A stretch of 6,332 nt of DNA. It comes from Synergistaceae bacterium. GTDB lineage: Bacteria > Synergistota > Synergistia > Synergistales > Synergistaceae. This document shows positions 1 through 5,247 of this stretch, piece by piece. A program made the translations under genes and the position numbers. The stretch's first letter is position 1, and every line of letters starts with the position of its first letter. The stretch lies in assembly GCA_031274465.1 (NCBI GenBank), contig JAISQC010000086.1, forward strand, positions 1-6,332, given 5' to 3'. Under the pieces are notes generated by a model that saw only the letters and a program-made list of their open reading frames with translations, was not told the DNA's origin and did not search any database.

Positions 1-2
1 GA

Positions 3-128
3 AACGTCTGCTCCCCTTTCGGCACGATGATCCTTCAACTGTCGTGCGAAAAAGGGGACGTGAGATGCGTGATCGAAGACTTGAGCGAAATAGAAGGGGT
101 TAAAACGCAGATAATCGACCTCGACTAG
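3..128 (+). CDS. C-terminal fragment of an unidentified protein with a ferredoxin-like (ACT/NIL/NikR-C type) tail
   Basis: The reading frame is open from the window's left edge to a TAG stop at 126-128 and gives about 41 residues; the start lies outside the window. The fragment reads as a strand (GTMILQLSCEKG), a helix (DVRCVIEDLSEIEG) and a final strand (VKTQIIDLD). That beta-alpha-beta order with an acidic helix and a closing GVK-strand is typical of the last half of small ferredoxin-like regulatory domains, such as ACT-like, NIL or NikR C-terminal domains and the TM1266-type hydrogenase-system regulators. I cannot tell these apart from 41 residues. Codon use resembles the downstream genes. 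No clear terminator follows, so it may be loosely linked to the SH3-domain gene 95 bp downstream, although a separate -10 box lies between them. That this is a real C-terminus is fairly likely; the family is a guess. Confidence 0.5.
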   Translation, partial: NVCSPFGTMILQLSCEKGDVRCVIEDLSEIEGVKTQIIDLD

Positions 129-186
129 CAGCTTGGGCTTGTTGATTTGGGTTGGGGCCCAGGTAGAAATTTTCCACGTATTCTAA

Positions 187-192
187 TATAAT
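187..192 (+). promoter_or_regulatory. Candidate -10 box (TATAAT) for the SH3-domain gene
   Basis: A perfect TATAAT lies 31 bp before the ATG at 224, in an AT-rich patch (about 181-205). At 17 bp spacing the upstream hexamer is tagaaa (164-169), which is a poor -35, so the assignment rests on the -10 alone. A plausible transcript start is near 199, leaving a leader of about 25 nt that contains the ribosome-binding site GGGTGG at 211-216. Confidence 0.35.
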
Positions 193-223
193 TTGGGAAT
201 TAACGAAGATGGGTGGTGCGTAA

Positions 224-868
224 ATGAGAAGAGGGCCGATTCGGAAAGAAAAGACAAGCGTTTTTGGAGCTAAATATATCATTCCCACGGTTTTTTTGCT
301 GATAGGGGTTGCTGCCGCTTATGGCCTGGTATCTAGGGACAGAACGCCGGAACCGAGGCCCGAGCCGATAATAATAAGGCCTGAGGACATACCGCCGCTC
401 GCCCCTATGTCTGAAGAAAACTCCTTGCAGACGATTCAGGGCATCTCGGACGGCGAGGAATTCGTGATGGCGATTCCGATAGGCGGCGCCGCGACCGGCG
501 GCGGCGCCGAGGCCCCGCAAGACCAGTTTTCGGACGGGAAGGCGAGGGTCGCCGCTTACAAGGCCAATTCTTCGGCGCTGAAAAAAACCGTCGATCAATA
601 CGCGTCCTCGCGCGCCAATCAATGCGCCGGCGAAATTACGGTCCGCACCGATGACACGCCGCTGAACGTGAGGAGCGGCCCTTCGACTGGCAACCCAGTG
701 CTGTCCAAGGTCGCGAAAGGTTCGAAGCAGGACGTCCTGCTGTGGGCGCCAGACGCTAAAACTCAGTCTGGCAGGTGGTTTCTTCTGGTGGACAGCCAGA
801 AGAAAACCGTCAAAGGCTGGGTGTCAGGGGAGTATTGCGACACTTCCGGAGTGGTATTTGCGAATTAG
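224..868 (+). CDS. Membrane-anchored SH3b-domain protein
   Basis: A 214-residue protein starting at ATG 224, preceded by a modest ribosome-binding site (GGGTGG, 211-216, 7 nt away). A short basic N-terminus (RRGPIRKEK) leads into one membrane helix at about residues 19-37. A proline-rich linker follows (about 41-61), then a Gly/Ala-rich stretch (87-97), a probable helix (about 107-130), and a bacterial SH3 domain at about 138-206 with the family hallmarks LNVRSGPSTGNPVL (147-160) and GWVSGEYC (198-205). SH3b domains usually bind peptidoglycan or other wall ligands, and the anchor would place this one in the periplasm. The only two cysteines, 134 and 205, bracket the SH3 domain and could form a disulfide. 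The L,D-transpeptidase begins 40 bp downstream with a very similar N-terminal layout, which suggests a joint wall-related role. Fold and topology are well supported; the exact function is unknown. Confidence 0.85.
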   Translation: MRRGPIRKEKTSVFGAKYIIPTVFLLIGVAAAYGLVSRDRTPEPRPEPIIIRPEDIPPLAPMSEENSLQTIQGISDGEEFVMAIPIGGAATGGGAEAPQDQFSDGKARVAAYKANSSALKKTVDQYASSRANQCAGEITVRTDDTPLNVRSGPSTGNPVLSKVAKGSKQDVLLWAPDAKTQSGRWFLLVDSQKKTVKGWVSGEYCDTSGVVFAN

Positions 869-894
869 GCGACCTCGCCTTAGCCTGTTTTTTT
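867..894 (+). terminator. Weak terminator or attenuator candidate between SH3 and transpeptidase genes
   Basis: Just at the SH3-gene stop codon, AGGCG (867-871) can pair with CGCCT (876-880) around a four-base loop. A seven-T run lies at 888-894. The T run is 7 nt from the stem, and AGGC could instead pair with GCCT at 883-886, directly next to the T run but with a 12-nt loop. The stem is short, so partial read-through into the transpeptidase gene is the likelier outcome. The call rests on inspection only. Confidence 0.3.
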
Positions 895-908
895 AGGGGG
901 TATCGGAT

Positions 909-1568
909 ATTTTTAAAGGGCTTCCTACAAGCGAGAAGATAAAAATATTTGCGTCGTTGCTTGTCGTGGTTGTTCTGTTCTGCGCCGCGCTGGCACTTAT
1001 TTCGCCAACATCCGACAAGTCCGGCGAGCGTCCGCCCGCACCCGAGCTAGTATTGCCCGTTTCCCCGGACATCATCCCTCCCCGTGCCGTTCCGGAGATC
1101 GCCTCTGCGGACAAACGCCCCGAATCGCTCCGTCCAGCGCCCGACATAGCGGGCGACGAGGCGGGCACGTTGGTGGTGATAGACAAGGCCTCGCATTCCA
1201 TGGAGGTTTTGCAGGGCGGGCGCGTCGTCAGGAAATATGGCATAGCGGTGGGAAAGAACTCCGGCGACAAGCAGAGGGTCGGCGACATGCGCACCCCTGA
1301 GGGCGAGTTTCCGATAGTCCAGATACAGAACTCTTCAGGCTGGACTCACGATTTTCGCGACGGCAAAGGGCAAATTCAGGGGGCATACGGGCCGTATTTC
1401 ATCCGCCTCGGCACCCCGGGATGGACTGGGATAGGCATACACGGCACACATGCGCCGAATTCGATAGGCACCGACGTGACTGAAGGCTGCATAAGGCTCA
1501 ATAACAGCGACGTCGCCGAACTGCGCAAGATGGTGAAGATTGGAGACAAGGTAGTCATAAAGCGCTGA
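909..1568 (+). CDS. Membrane-anchored L,D-transpeptidase (YkuD domain)
   Basis: Residue numbers assume an ATT start at 909 (219 residues). The frame has no ATG or GTG near its beginning. ATT 909 sits 8 nt after a strong AGGGGG (895-900) and restores a basic N-terminus plus a full membrane helix (about 13-32). The alternative TTG at 957 would cut into that helix and has no well-placed ribosome-binding site. A proline-rich linker (about 42-85) leads to the YkuD catalytic domain (about 87-219). The active-site signature is visible: His178 in IHGTHAPNSIG and, 16 residues later, the nucleophile Cys194 in TEGCIRLNNSD. Such enzymes form 3-3 cross-links in peptidoglycan or attach proteins to the wall through a cysteine acyl-enzyme, on the outer face of the inner membrane. 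Family assignment is firm. Which reaction it performs is not visible. It is probably co-transcribed with the SH3b gene. Confidence 0.9.
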   Translation: MFKGLPTSEKIKIFASLLVVVVLFCAALALISPTSDKSGERPPAPELVLPVSPDIIPPRAVPEIASADKRPESLRPAPDIAGDEAGTLVVIDKASHSMEVLQGGRVVRKYGIAVGKNSGDKQRVGDMRTPEGEFPIVQIQNSSGWTHDFRDGKGQIQGAYGPYFIRLGTPGWTGIGIHGTHAPNSIGTDVTEGCIRLNNSDVAELRKMVKIGDKVVIKR

Positions 1569-1591
1569 CTCGTTTTATCCGCCCGGCGCCC

Positions 1592-2548
1592 TCAAAAGTT
1601 TTTCAGGCCGAAAGAAGCTTTGTTGACAAAGAGCCTGTAATGGCGCGATTCCGGGGGGATGTCGTCCGCATATTCCTCGGGCCACCCAGGGGGAGTGCCT
1701 TTTGTCACTATCCTGTCGTATCTGGTCTTGCCCCTCGTCAGCGTCGTCACGCGCAATATCCTTCCCCCGTCGCCCAGCTCGAACCTCACGTCGATCACGC
1801 CGGCCACTCTCGGCTGCCAGCCGCTCCCTGAGTGGTCGTTGGTGTAGAACGTGTACTCTCCGTCCCGCAATATCACTCGGCATTCCATCGCCTTCATGTA
1901 GAAAATAGCGTCGTTTTCCGGTATGTGTATGGTTTCGTCGGAGGATGCCGGCTTGTTCCACCTGAGGGGCAGCAGTGACCTTCCGTCGGCGAGCCTTTCG
2001 GGGATCCTGCGCAGCATCATGGGGTAGCAGCGTGGCAGCATCGATCCGAAAAGCACCCAGCTCTTCAGGGAGTTTTTGCCGTTCGGGCTGAGCAAGGGTG
2101 GTATCCCCGTCGCGATGACGTCAACCTCGTCGGCGGACGTGACGACCGTGCCGGTGGTTCGCACGGTCGTCCCAACGGCGTAGGCGATTTTGCATATCGC
2201 GTTCTCGCGCCCGCCCAAAGCACCCATGCGTTCCACGCTGATGGCGCCTTTCCAGTTAAAAGGGGCGCTGGTGGCGCCGAAGGCGCTTTTGAAGCTTTCG
2301 GGCCCGATTGGCATGCCATAGCCGCACAGATCGAGCGGCGCCCTCACGATGGCGAAGACCATCTCTGCCCTCGTCTGCGCCGCGTTGACGTCCTCCGAAT
2401 TTTGCATCACGCGTAGCGGAAGGCAAAGGAGCGCCGCCAGGCCCATCATCAGCACCGACGCTATTATTGCGGAGATCATCAGCTCCGCCAGGCTGAAAGC
2501 GCGGTGCGACAGCCTGCTTGAGCGGTCGTGGGCGGATATTTTATTCAT
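1592..2548 (-). CDS. Type IV prepilin-like protein (PilW/GspJ-like minor pilin)
   Basis: A 318-residue protein on the minus strand. I chose ATG 2546-2548 because GGAGAG (2555-2560) lies 6 nt upstream; the ATG nine codons earlier (2573-2575) has no ribosome-binding site. The N-terminus is a class III signal: a 17-residue leader ending HRA, then FSLAELMISAIIASVLMMG, with the conserved Glu at mature position 5 (residue 22) and a long hydrophobic helix. The residue before the cleavage site is Ala17 rather than the near-universal Gly. The remainder, with five cysteines, fits a PilW/GspJ-type minor pilin, which would be processed by a prepilin peptidase and would initiate or prime a pilus or pseudopilus; that role is family knowledge. 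No other pilus gene lies in the window. It is convergent with the transpeptidase, with only 23 bp between the stop codons. Prepilin identity is good; the subfamily is less certain. Confidence 0.85.
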   Translation of the reverse strand: MNKISAHDRSSRLSHRAFSLAELMISAIIASVLMMGLAALLCLPLRVMQNSEDVNAAQTRAEMVFAIVRAPLDLCGYGMPIGPESFKSAFGATSAPFNWKGAISVERMGALGGRENAICKIAYAVGTTVRTTGTVVTSADEVDVIATGIPPLLSPNGKNSLKSWVLFGSMLPRCYPMMLRRIPERLADGRSLLPLRWNKPASSDETIHIPENDAIFYMKAMECRVILRDGEYTFYTNDHSGSGWQPRVAGVIDVRFELGDGGRILRVTTLTRGKTRYDRIVTKGTPPGWPEEYADDIPPESRHYRLFVNKASFGLKNF

Positions 2549-2584
2549 GCCGTTCTCTCCGTCCGTTAATTTCATTAATTGTTA

Positions 2585-2590
2585 ATTATA
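2585..2590 (-). promoter_or_regulatory. Candidate -10 box (TATAAT) for the prepilin gene
   Basis: Read on the minus strand this is a perfect TATAAT, 36 bp before the chosen ATG. The transcript would start near 2578 and have a leader of about 30 nt that includes the GGAGAG ribosome-binding site. This also argues against the upstream ATG at 2575, which would have almost no leader. No convincing -35 hexamer is seen at 16-18 bp spacing. Confidence 0.4.
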
Positions 2591-2707
2591 GTGAAATCGA
2601 TTATTGACCGTTTCGCCGATGCTGTAATCCGTAAAGAAGCTGCCATGCCTACATGTAAAAAACGAGGTTTTTGATGCCTTTCGCTCCAAGCGAGGGCGCG
2701 GCGCGAT

Positions 2708-2721
2708 TAAAATTAATTTTA
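2708..2721. promoter_or_regulatory. Perfect 14-bp palindrome, operator candidate
   Basis: TAAAATTAATTTTA reads the same on both strands. It lies about 68 bp upstream of the importer -35 box, inside the AT-rich tract. Its symmetry and position suit binding by a dimeric regulator, but a palindrome made only of A and T can arise by chance in such a tract. I do not recognise it as a specific known operator. Confidence 0.3.
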
Positions 2722-2750
2722 GTTGTTTTAATGAAAATATTATGACCTTT

Positions 2751-2763
2751 GGTAAGTTTTACC
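2751..2763. promoter_or_regulatory. Inverted repeat GGTAA-GTT-TTACC, operator candidate
   Basis: A 5+3+5 bp inverted repeat lies about 26 bp upstream of the importer -35 box, a usual place for an activator or repressor site. It could equally be a chance hairpin, as no second copy was found in the window. Confidence 0.25.
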
Positions 2764-2788
2764 CCATGCCCAAACGTCCCGTTGGTTA

Positions 2789-2817
2789 TTGACAAAATCA
2801 ATATTAAACTTTAATCT
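2789..2817 (+). promoter_or_regulatory. Sigma70-type promoter of the ABC importer operon
   Basis: A perfect -35 box TTGACA (2789-2794) is followed after exactly 17 bp by TAATCT (2812-2817), a partial -10 match. Transcription would begin near 2824. This is the best -35/-10 pair in the window and points directly at the importer operon. Two TTTAAT copies lie across the end of the -10 region and the start site (about 2810-2826). Confidence 0.6.
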
Positions 2818-2886
2818 TCTTTAATTGCGATTTGTTTGTAGCGGTATAGATGGGCGGGTTTCAAAGGGTGGCGTGCGATTGGGTCG

Positions 2887-2894
2887 AAAGGAGG
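2887..2894 (+). promoter_or_regulatory. Strong Shine-Dalgarno (AAAGGAGG) with ill-fitting start codons
   Basis: This is an eight-base match to the 16S rRNA anti-Shine-Dalgarno, the strongest in the window. The GTG in the ATPase frame (2896) is only 1 nt away, too close for normal initiation. At normal spacing there is only a CTG (2900), opening a seven-codon ORF that stops at 2921-2923. It may serve the ATPase inefficiently, serve a leader peptide, or point to a small sequence error nearby. Confidence 0.45.
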
Positions 2895-2952
2895 GGTGCC
2901 TGGCCAGAGCTGGGTCGTTTTGAAGCGAATATACGCGAAGGGGAAATCGATA

Positions 2953-3765
2953 TTGGACGAGGGCGTCAATTGCGGCAAAACAAGCGGTTTGCCTAAAATC
3001 ATTTCAATAAAGGGTTTGCGAAAGTCCTTCGACGGCAACGAGGTGCTAAAAGGCATAGACCTCGAAATCGACGAGGGCGAGGTAGTGTCGGTCATAGGGC
3101 CGAGCGGCTCCGGGAAGAGCACGCTCGCGCGGTGCATGTGCCGGCTCGAAAAGATCGACGGCGGCACGGTGACTCTCAGCGGGGTGGAGATAACGAGCGG
3201 CGTCCACGACAACGGGGATATCGCGAGGCTGGTCGGGATGATCTTCCAGCAGTTCAACCTATACCCGCACTTGACGGTGCTGCGCAACATAACCCTTTCT
3301 CCCGTGCACGTCCTCGGCATCCCGCCTGGCGAAGCTCGCGAGCAGGCGCGCGAGCTTCTGGCGCAGGTGGGGCTGGAGGACAAGGCCGACGCACGTCCGG
3401 GCCAGCTCTCCGGCGGGCAGCAGCAGCGCGTCGCCATCGCGCGCGCGCTTGCCATGAAACCTAGGATAATGCTGTTCGACGAGCCGACTAGCGCGCTCGA
3501 CCCGGAGCTGGTTGGAGAGGTGCTGGAGGTAATGGCGCGCCTTGCGCGGTCGGGCATGACCATGATGGTGATAACGCACGAGATGGGGTTCGCGCGCGAA
3601 GTCTCGGACAGGGTCGTTTTCATGGATGACGGTAATATCGTGGAGAGCTCCGCTCCGGCAGAGCTGCTCGCAAATCCCAGCCAGGCGAGGACGAGGCAGT
3701 TCCTGCAGCGCCTGTTGGCCGGCCCCGGGAAGGCCGGTTCGGGGGTGAGCGCGTATGGGTTTTGA
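2953..3765 (+). CDS. Polar amino acid ABC importer, ATP-binding subunit (GlnQ/HisP type)
   Basis: Residue numbers use the TTG at 2953 (270 residues). All ATPase motifs are present in order: Walker A GPSGSGKST (49-57), Q-loop Gln99 in IFQQFNLYPHLTV, signature LSGGQQQR (152-159), Walker B IMLFDEP (172-178), a D-loop SALD, and the switch His209 in VITHEMGFA. The IFQQFNLYPHLT and ITHEMGFAREV segments are typical of the polar amino acid uptake family. It would form a cytoplasmic dimer that powers uptake through the permease, whose gene overlaps this one by 11 bp. The start is uncertain because no ATG occurs in frame before residue 62. Candidates are GTG 2896 (Shine-Dalgarno too close), TTG 2953 (GGGGA 8 nt upstream, chosen) and TTG 2989 (closest to the usual family N-terminus, MxxIISIKG-like, but no ribosome-binding site). 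Function is secure; substrate is not. Confidence 0.93.
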   Translation: MDEGVNCGKTSGLPKIISIKGLRKSFDGNEVLKGIDLEIDEGEVVSVIGPSGSGKSTLARCMCRLEKIDGGTVTLSGVEITSGVHDNGDIARLVGMIFQQFNLYPHLTVLRNITLSPVHVLGIPPGEAREQARELLAQVGLEDKADARPGQLSGGQQQRVAIARALAMKPRIMLFDEPTSALDPELVGEVLEVMARLARSGMTMMVITHEMGFAREVSDRVVFMDDGNIVESSAPAELLANPSQARTRQFLQRLLAGPGKAGSGVSAYGF

Positions 3766-4408
3766 TTTTTCGCTCGTCATTCCGAGGATGGGCATGTTCA
3801 TAGCGGGGGCGATGGTCACGATAGAAGCGTCCATGCTGTCGATCTTCTTCGGCGCGGTGCTCGGCATCATCGTTGGCATTTTGAGGGTAGCCCCGCTCAA
3901 GCCTGTCAAAATGGCGGCGGCCTGCTATATCTACGTGATAAGGGGCACTCCCGCGCTCATTCAGCTTTTTTTCATATATTTCGGGCTTCCCGCCCTCGGG
4001 ATAAACCTTTCGGCGATGGCGTCGGGGGTCATAGGTTTGTCCCTCAATTCCGCAGGTTACGTCGGCGAGATAGTCCGCGGGGGGATAGAGGCGGTTTCGC
4101 GCGGCCAATGGGAGGCGGGCAAGGTGCTTGGGATGTCTTATTTAAAATCGATGCGCTTCGTGATCCTGCCCCAGGCGCTGCGCAACATGCTGCCCGCGTT
4201 CGGAAACGAGTTCGTCACGCTCGTCAAGGAGTCGTCGCTGCTTTCGACGCTCGCGATAACCGAGCTGACTCAGGTCGGCCAGCAGGTGCGGAGCGTCACT
4301 TACGCCTCGTTCGAGACGTTCATCATCGTGGGCGCCATGTACCTGGTCATGACTACGATAGCCACCATGGGGTTGAGGTACGTGGAGAAAAAATGGAGCG
4401 TCGCATGA
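3755..4408 (+). CDS. Polar amino acid ABC importer, permease subunit (GlnP/HisM type)
   Basis: A 217-residue integral membrane protein starting at ATG 3755, inside the end of the ATPase gene; GGGGGTGA lies just upstream, so the two are probably translationally coupled. Hydrophobic segments at about residues 12-44, 54-80, 87-104 and 184-207 suggest roughly five membrane helices. YIYVIRGTPALIQLFFIYFG (58-77) is a hallmark of the His/Glu/Gln/Arg/opine permease family. The cytoplasmic EAA loop that docks on the ATPase is intact at about 112-143 (EAVSRGQWEAGKVLGM, then ILPQALR). Full family length. As only one permease gene is present, the channel is probably a homodimer, as in glutamine GlnHPQ systems; that is inference. 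The binding-protein gene follows after 29 bp with no terminator between. Confidence 0.93.
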   Translation: MGFDFSLVIPRMGMFIAGAMVTIEASMLSIFFGAVLGIIVGILRVAPLKPVKMAAACYIYVIRGTPALIQLFFIYFGLPALGINLSAMASGVIGLSLNSAGYVGEIVRGGIEAVSRGQWEAGKVLGMSYLKSMRFVILPQALRNMLPAFGNEFVTLVKESSLLSTLAITELTQVGQQVRSVTYASFETFIIVGAMYLVMTTIATMGLRYVEKKWSVA

Positions 4409-4437
4409 CGGCCCTAAAAAATTCGGAGGTGTTTTGC

Positions 4438-5211
4438 ATGTCTAAGAGAATTTTGGTCATTTCAGCGGTTTTCGTTTCTTTGTTTGCCATGGTTTCGGGC
4501 GCGTTCGCGGCCACGGTTATGGATAAGGCCGTGATCACTGTCGGCACGGAGGGCACTTGGCCGCCTTACGAATTCTATGACGAGGACAACAACCTCACCG
4601 GCTTCGACATAGAGATGGTGGCGGCCATCGGGGAGAAAATGGGCAAAGAGGTGAAGGTGGTCGATATGGCTTTTGACGGCCTCCTGCCCGCCCTGATCTC
4701 CGGCAAGATCGACCTGATAGCGGCCGGGATGCACTCCACCGCCGAGAGAAAAAAGAGAGTCGATTTTTCGAACGTGTATTCCATAGCCGACACGGCCTTC
4801 ATCGTCAGAAACGACGACAACAGCATAAACGGGCTTGGCGACCTCAGCGGGAAGATCGTGGCCGTCCAGCTCGGCACGACCGAGGACATCTTCATGGAAA
4901 ACCAGACCGACGTCAAATCCGAGATAAAGCGCTACCAGAAGACGGTGGACGCGATTCGCGACCTGCTGCTCGGCAGGGTCGATACCGTATTGATTGGGAC
5001 GGTAGTCGCTAAGACTTACGTGGAGGGCGACAGGTTCGCCGGGGCTCTGAAATTGGCATTCAGGCAGGAAGTGGACAAACCGGACGAGGGTTTTGCGATA
5101 GCGCTGCGCAAAAACGACCCACAGTTGCTGGAAGCGCTGAACGCGGCTCTTGCCGAGCTCGAGAAGTCAGGCGAGCTCGACGCCCTCAAAGAAAAGTACG
5201 GCCTCGATTGA
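4438..5211 (+). CDS. Periplasmic amino-acid-type substrate-binding protein of the ABC importer
   Basis: A 257-residue protein. ATG 4438 was chosen because GGAGGT (4425-4430) lies 7 nt upstream and a signal peptide begins there; the open frame extends further upstream only as overlap with the permease gene. The Sec signal peptide (about 1-25, ending GAFA/AT) has no lipobox cysteine, so the mature protein should be free in a periplasm. Family 3 binding-protein landmarks: WPPYEF (41-46), LTGFDIEMV (53-61), FDGLLPALISGKIDLI (79-94), ERKKRVDFS (103-111), QLGTTEDIF (144-152), and a C-terminal EKYGLD. Arg104 matches the arginine that holds the ligand carboxylate. At two other usual contact positions it differs: His99 where Thr/Ser is common, and Gly187 (VDTVLIG) where the amino-group-binding Asp normally sits. 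The ligand may therefore be unusual; the role as importer receptor is secure from context. Confidence 0.93.
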   Translation: MSKRILVISAVFVSLFAMVSGAFAATVMDKAVITVGTEGTWPPYEFYDEDNNLTGFDIEMVAAIGEKMGKEVKVVDMAFDGLLPALISGKIDLIAAGMHSTAERKKRVDFSNVYSIADTAFIVRNDDNSINGLGDLSGKIVAVQLGTTEDIFMENQTDVKSEIKRYQKTVDAIRDLLLGRVDTVLIGTVVAKTYVEGDRFAGALKLAFRQEVDKPDEGFAIALRKNDPQLLEALNAALAELEKSGELDALKEKYGLD

Positions 5212-5219
5212 AAACCGGC

Positions 5220-5247
5220 CCCCTCGGCGGTCGTCCGCGCCGAGGGG
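5220..5247 (+). terminator. Strong GC hairpin ending the importer operon
   Basis: CCCCTCGGCG (5220-5229) pairs perfectly with CGCCGAGGGG (5238-5247) around an 8-nt loop, starting 8 bp after the binding-protein stop codon. It is not followed by a proper T run (ctctcgcttc), so it may terminate incompletely, act with Rho, or mainly protect the 3' end of the message. The position strongly supports an operon end. Confidence 0.65.

Larger units (their letters stand above)
2549..2952. other. Intergenic control region between prepilin and ABC importer operon
   Basis: About 400 bp between two divergently transcribed genes, with no convincing protein gene. It holds the prepilin ribosome-binding site and -10 box, weak hairpins at 2658-2672 (AAAAAC/GTTTTT) and 2678-2696 (TCGCT/AGCGA core), a GC-rich patch near 2690-2705, then an AT-rich tract from about 2706 to 2830. 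That tract contains two palindromes and the importer promoter. The last part, about 2824-2952, is the predicted importer leader. Confidence 0.7.

Noticed and set aside
139..165. Hairpin TGGGC/GCCCA as a terminator of the first partial gene
   Set aside because: A five-bp stem with a long loop and no T run; too weak to support.
893..1294. Minus-strand frame of 133 codons opposite the L,D-transpeptidase
   Set aside because: Low-complexity Ser/Thr/Gly translation overlapping a gene with a clear active site; no ribosome-binding site seen.
1482..1499. TEGC in place of SHGC in the transpeptidase active site as a defect
   Set aside because: The residue before Gly-Cys varies in functional YkuD proteins (Bacillus YkuD has Lys there, from memory); catalytic His and Cys are both present at normal spacing.
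2658..2696. Two small hairpins as a small RNA or terminator
   Set aside because: The first stem is almost all A-T, the second relies on G-U pairs, and no promoter or T run is placed to make a defined RNA.
2850..2996. 48-codon ORF ahead of the ABC ATPase as a real protein gene
   Set aside because: No ribosome-binding site, overlap with the ATPase frame and no recognisable feature. Kept only as a possible leader in the start-site finding.
2811..3623. Long minus-strand open frame (270 codons) opposite the ABC ATPase
   Set aside because: It is a GC-rich antisense shadow of a gene with all ABC motifs intact; the translation is rich in Ser, Arg and Pro without any domain and lacks a ribosome-binding site.
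4108..4437. Upstream 110-codon extension of the binding-protein frame
   Set aside because: It overlaps the conserved permease C-terminal half, is rich in Arg, Gly and His, and would bury the signal peptide; ATG 4438 has a proper GGAGGT site.
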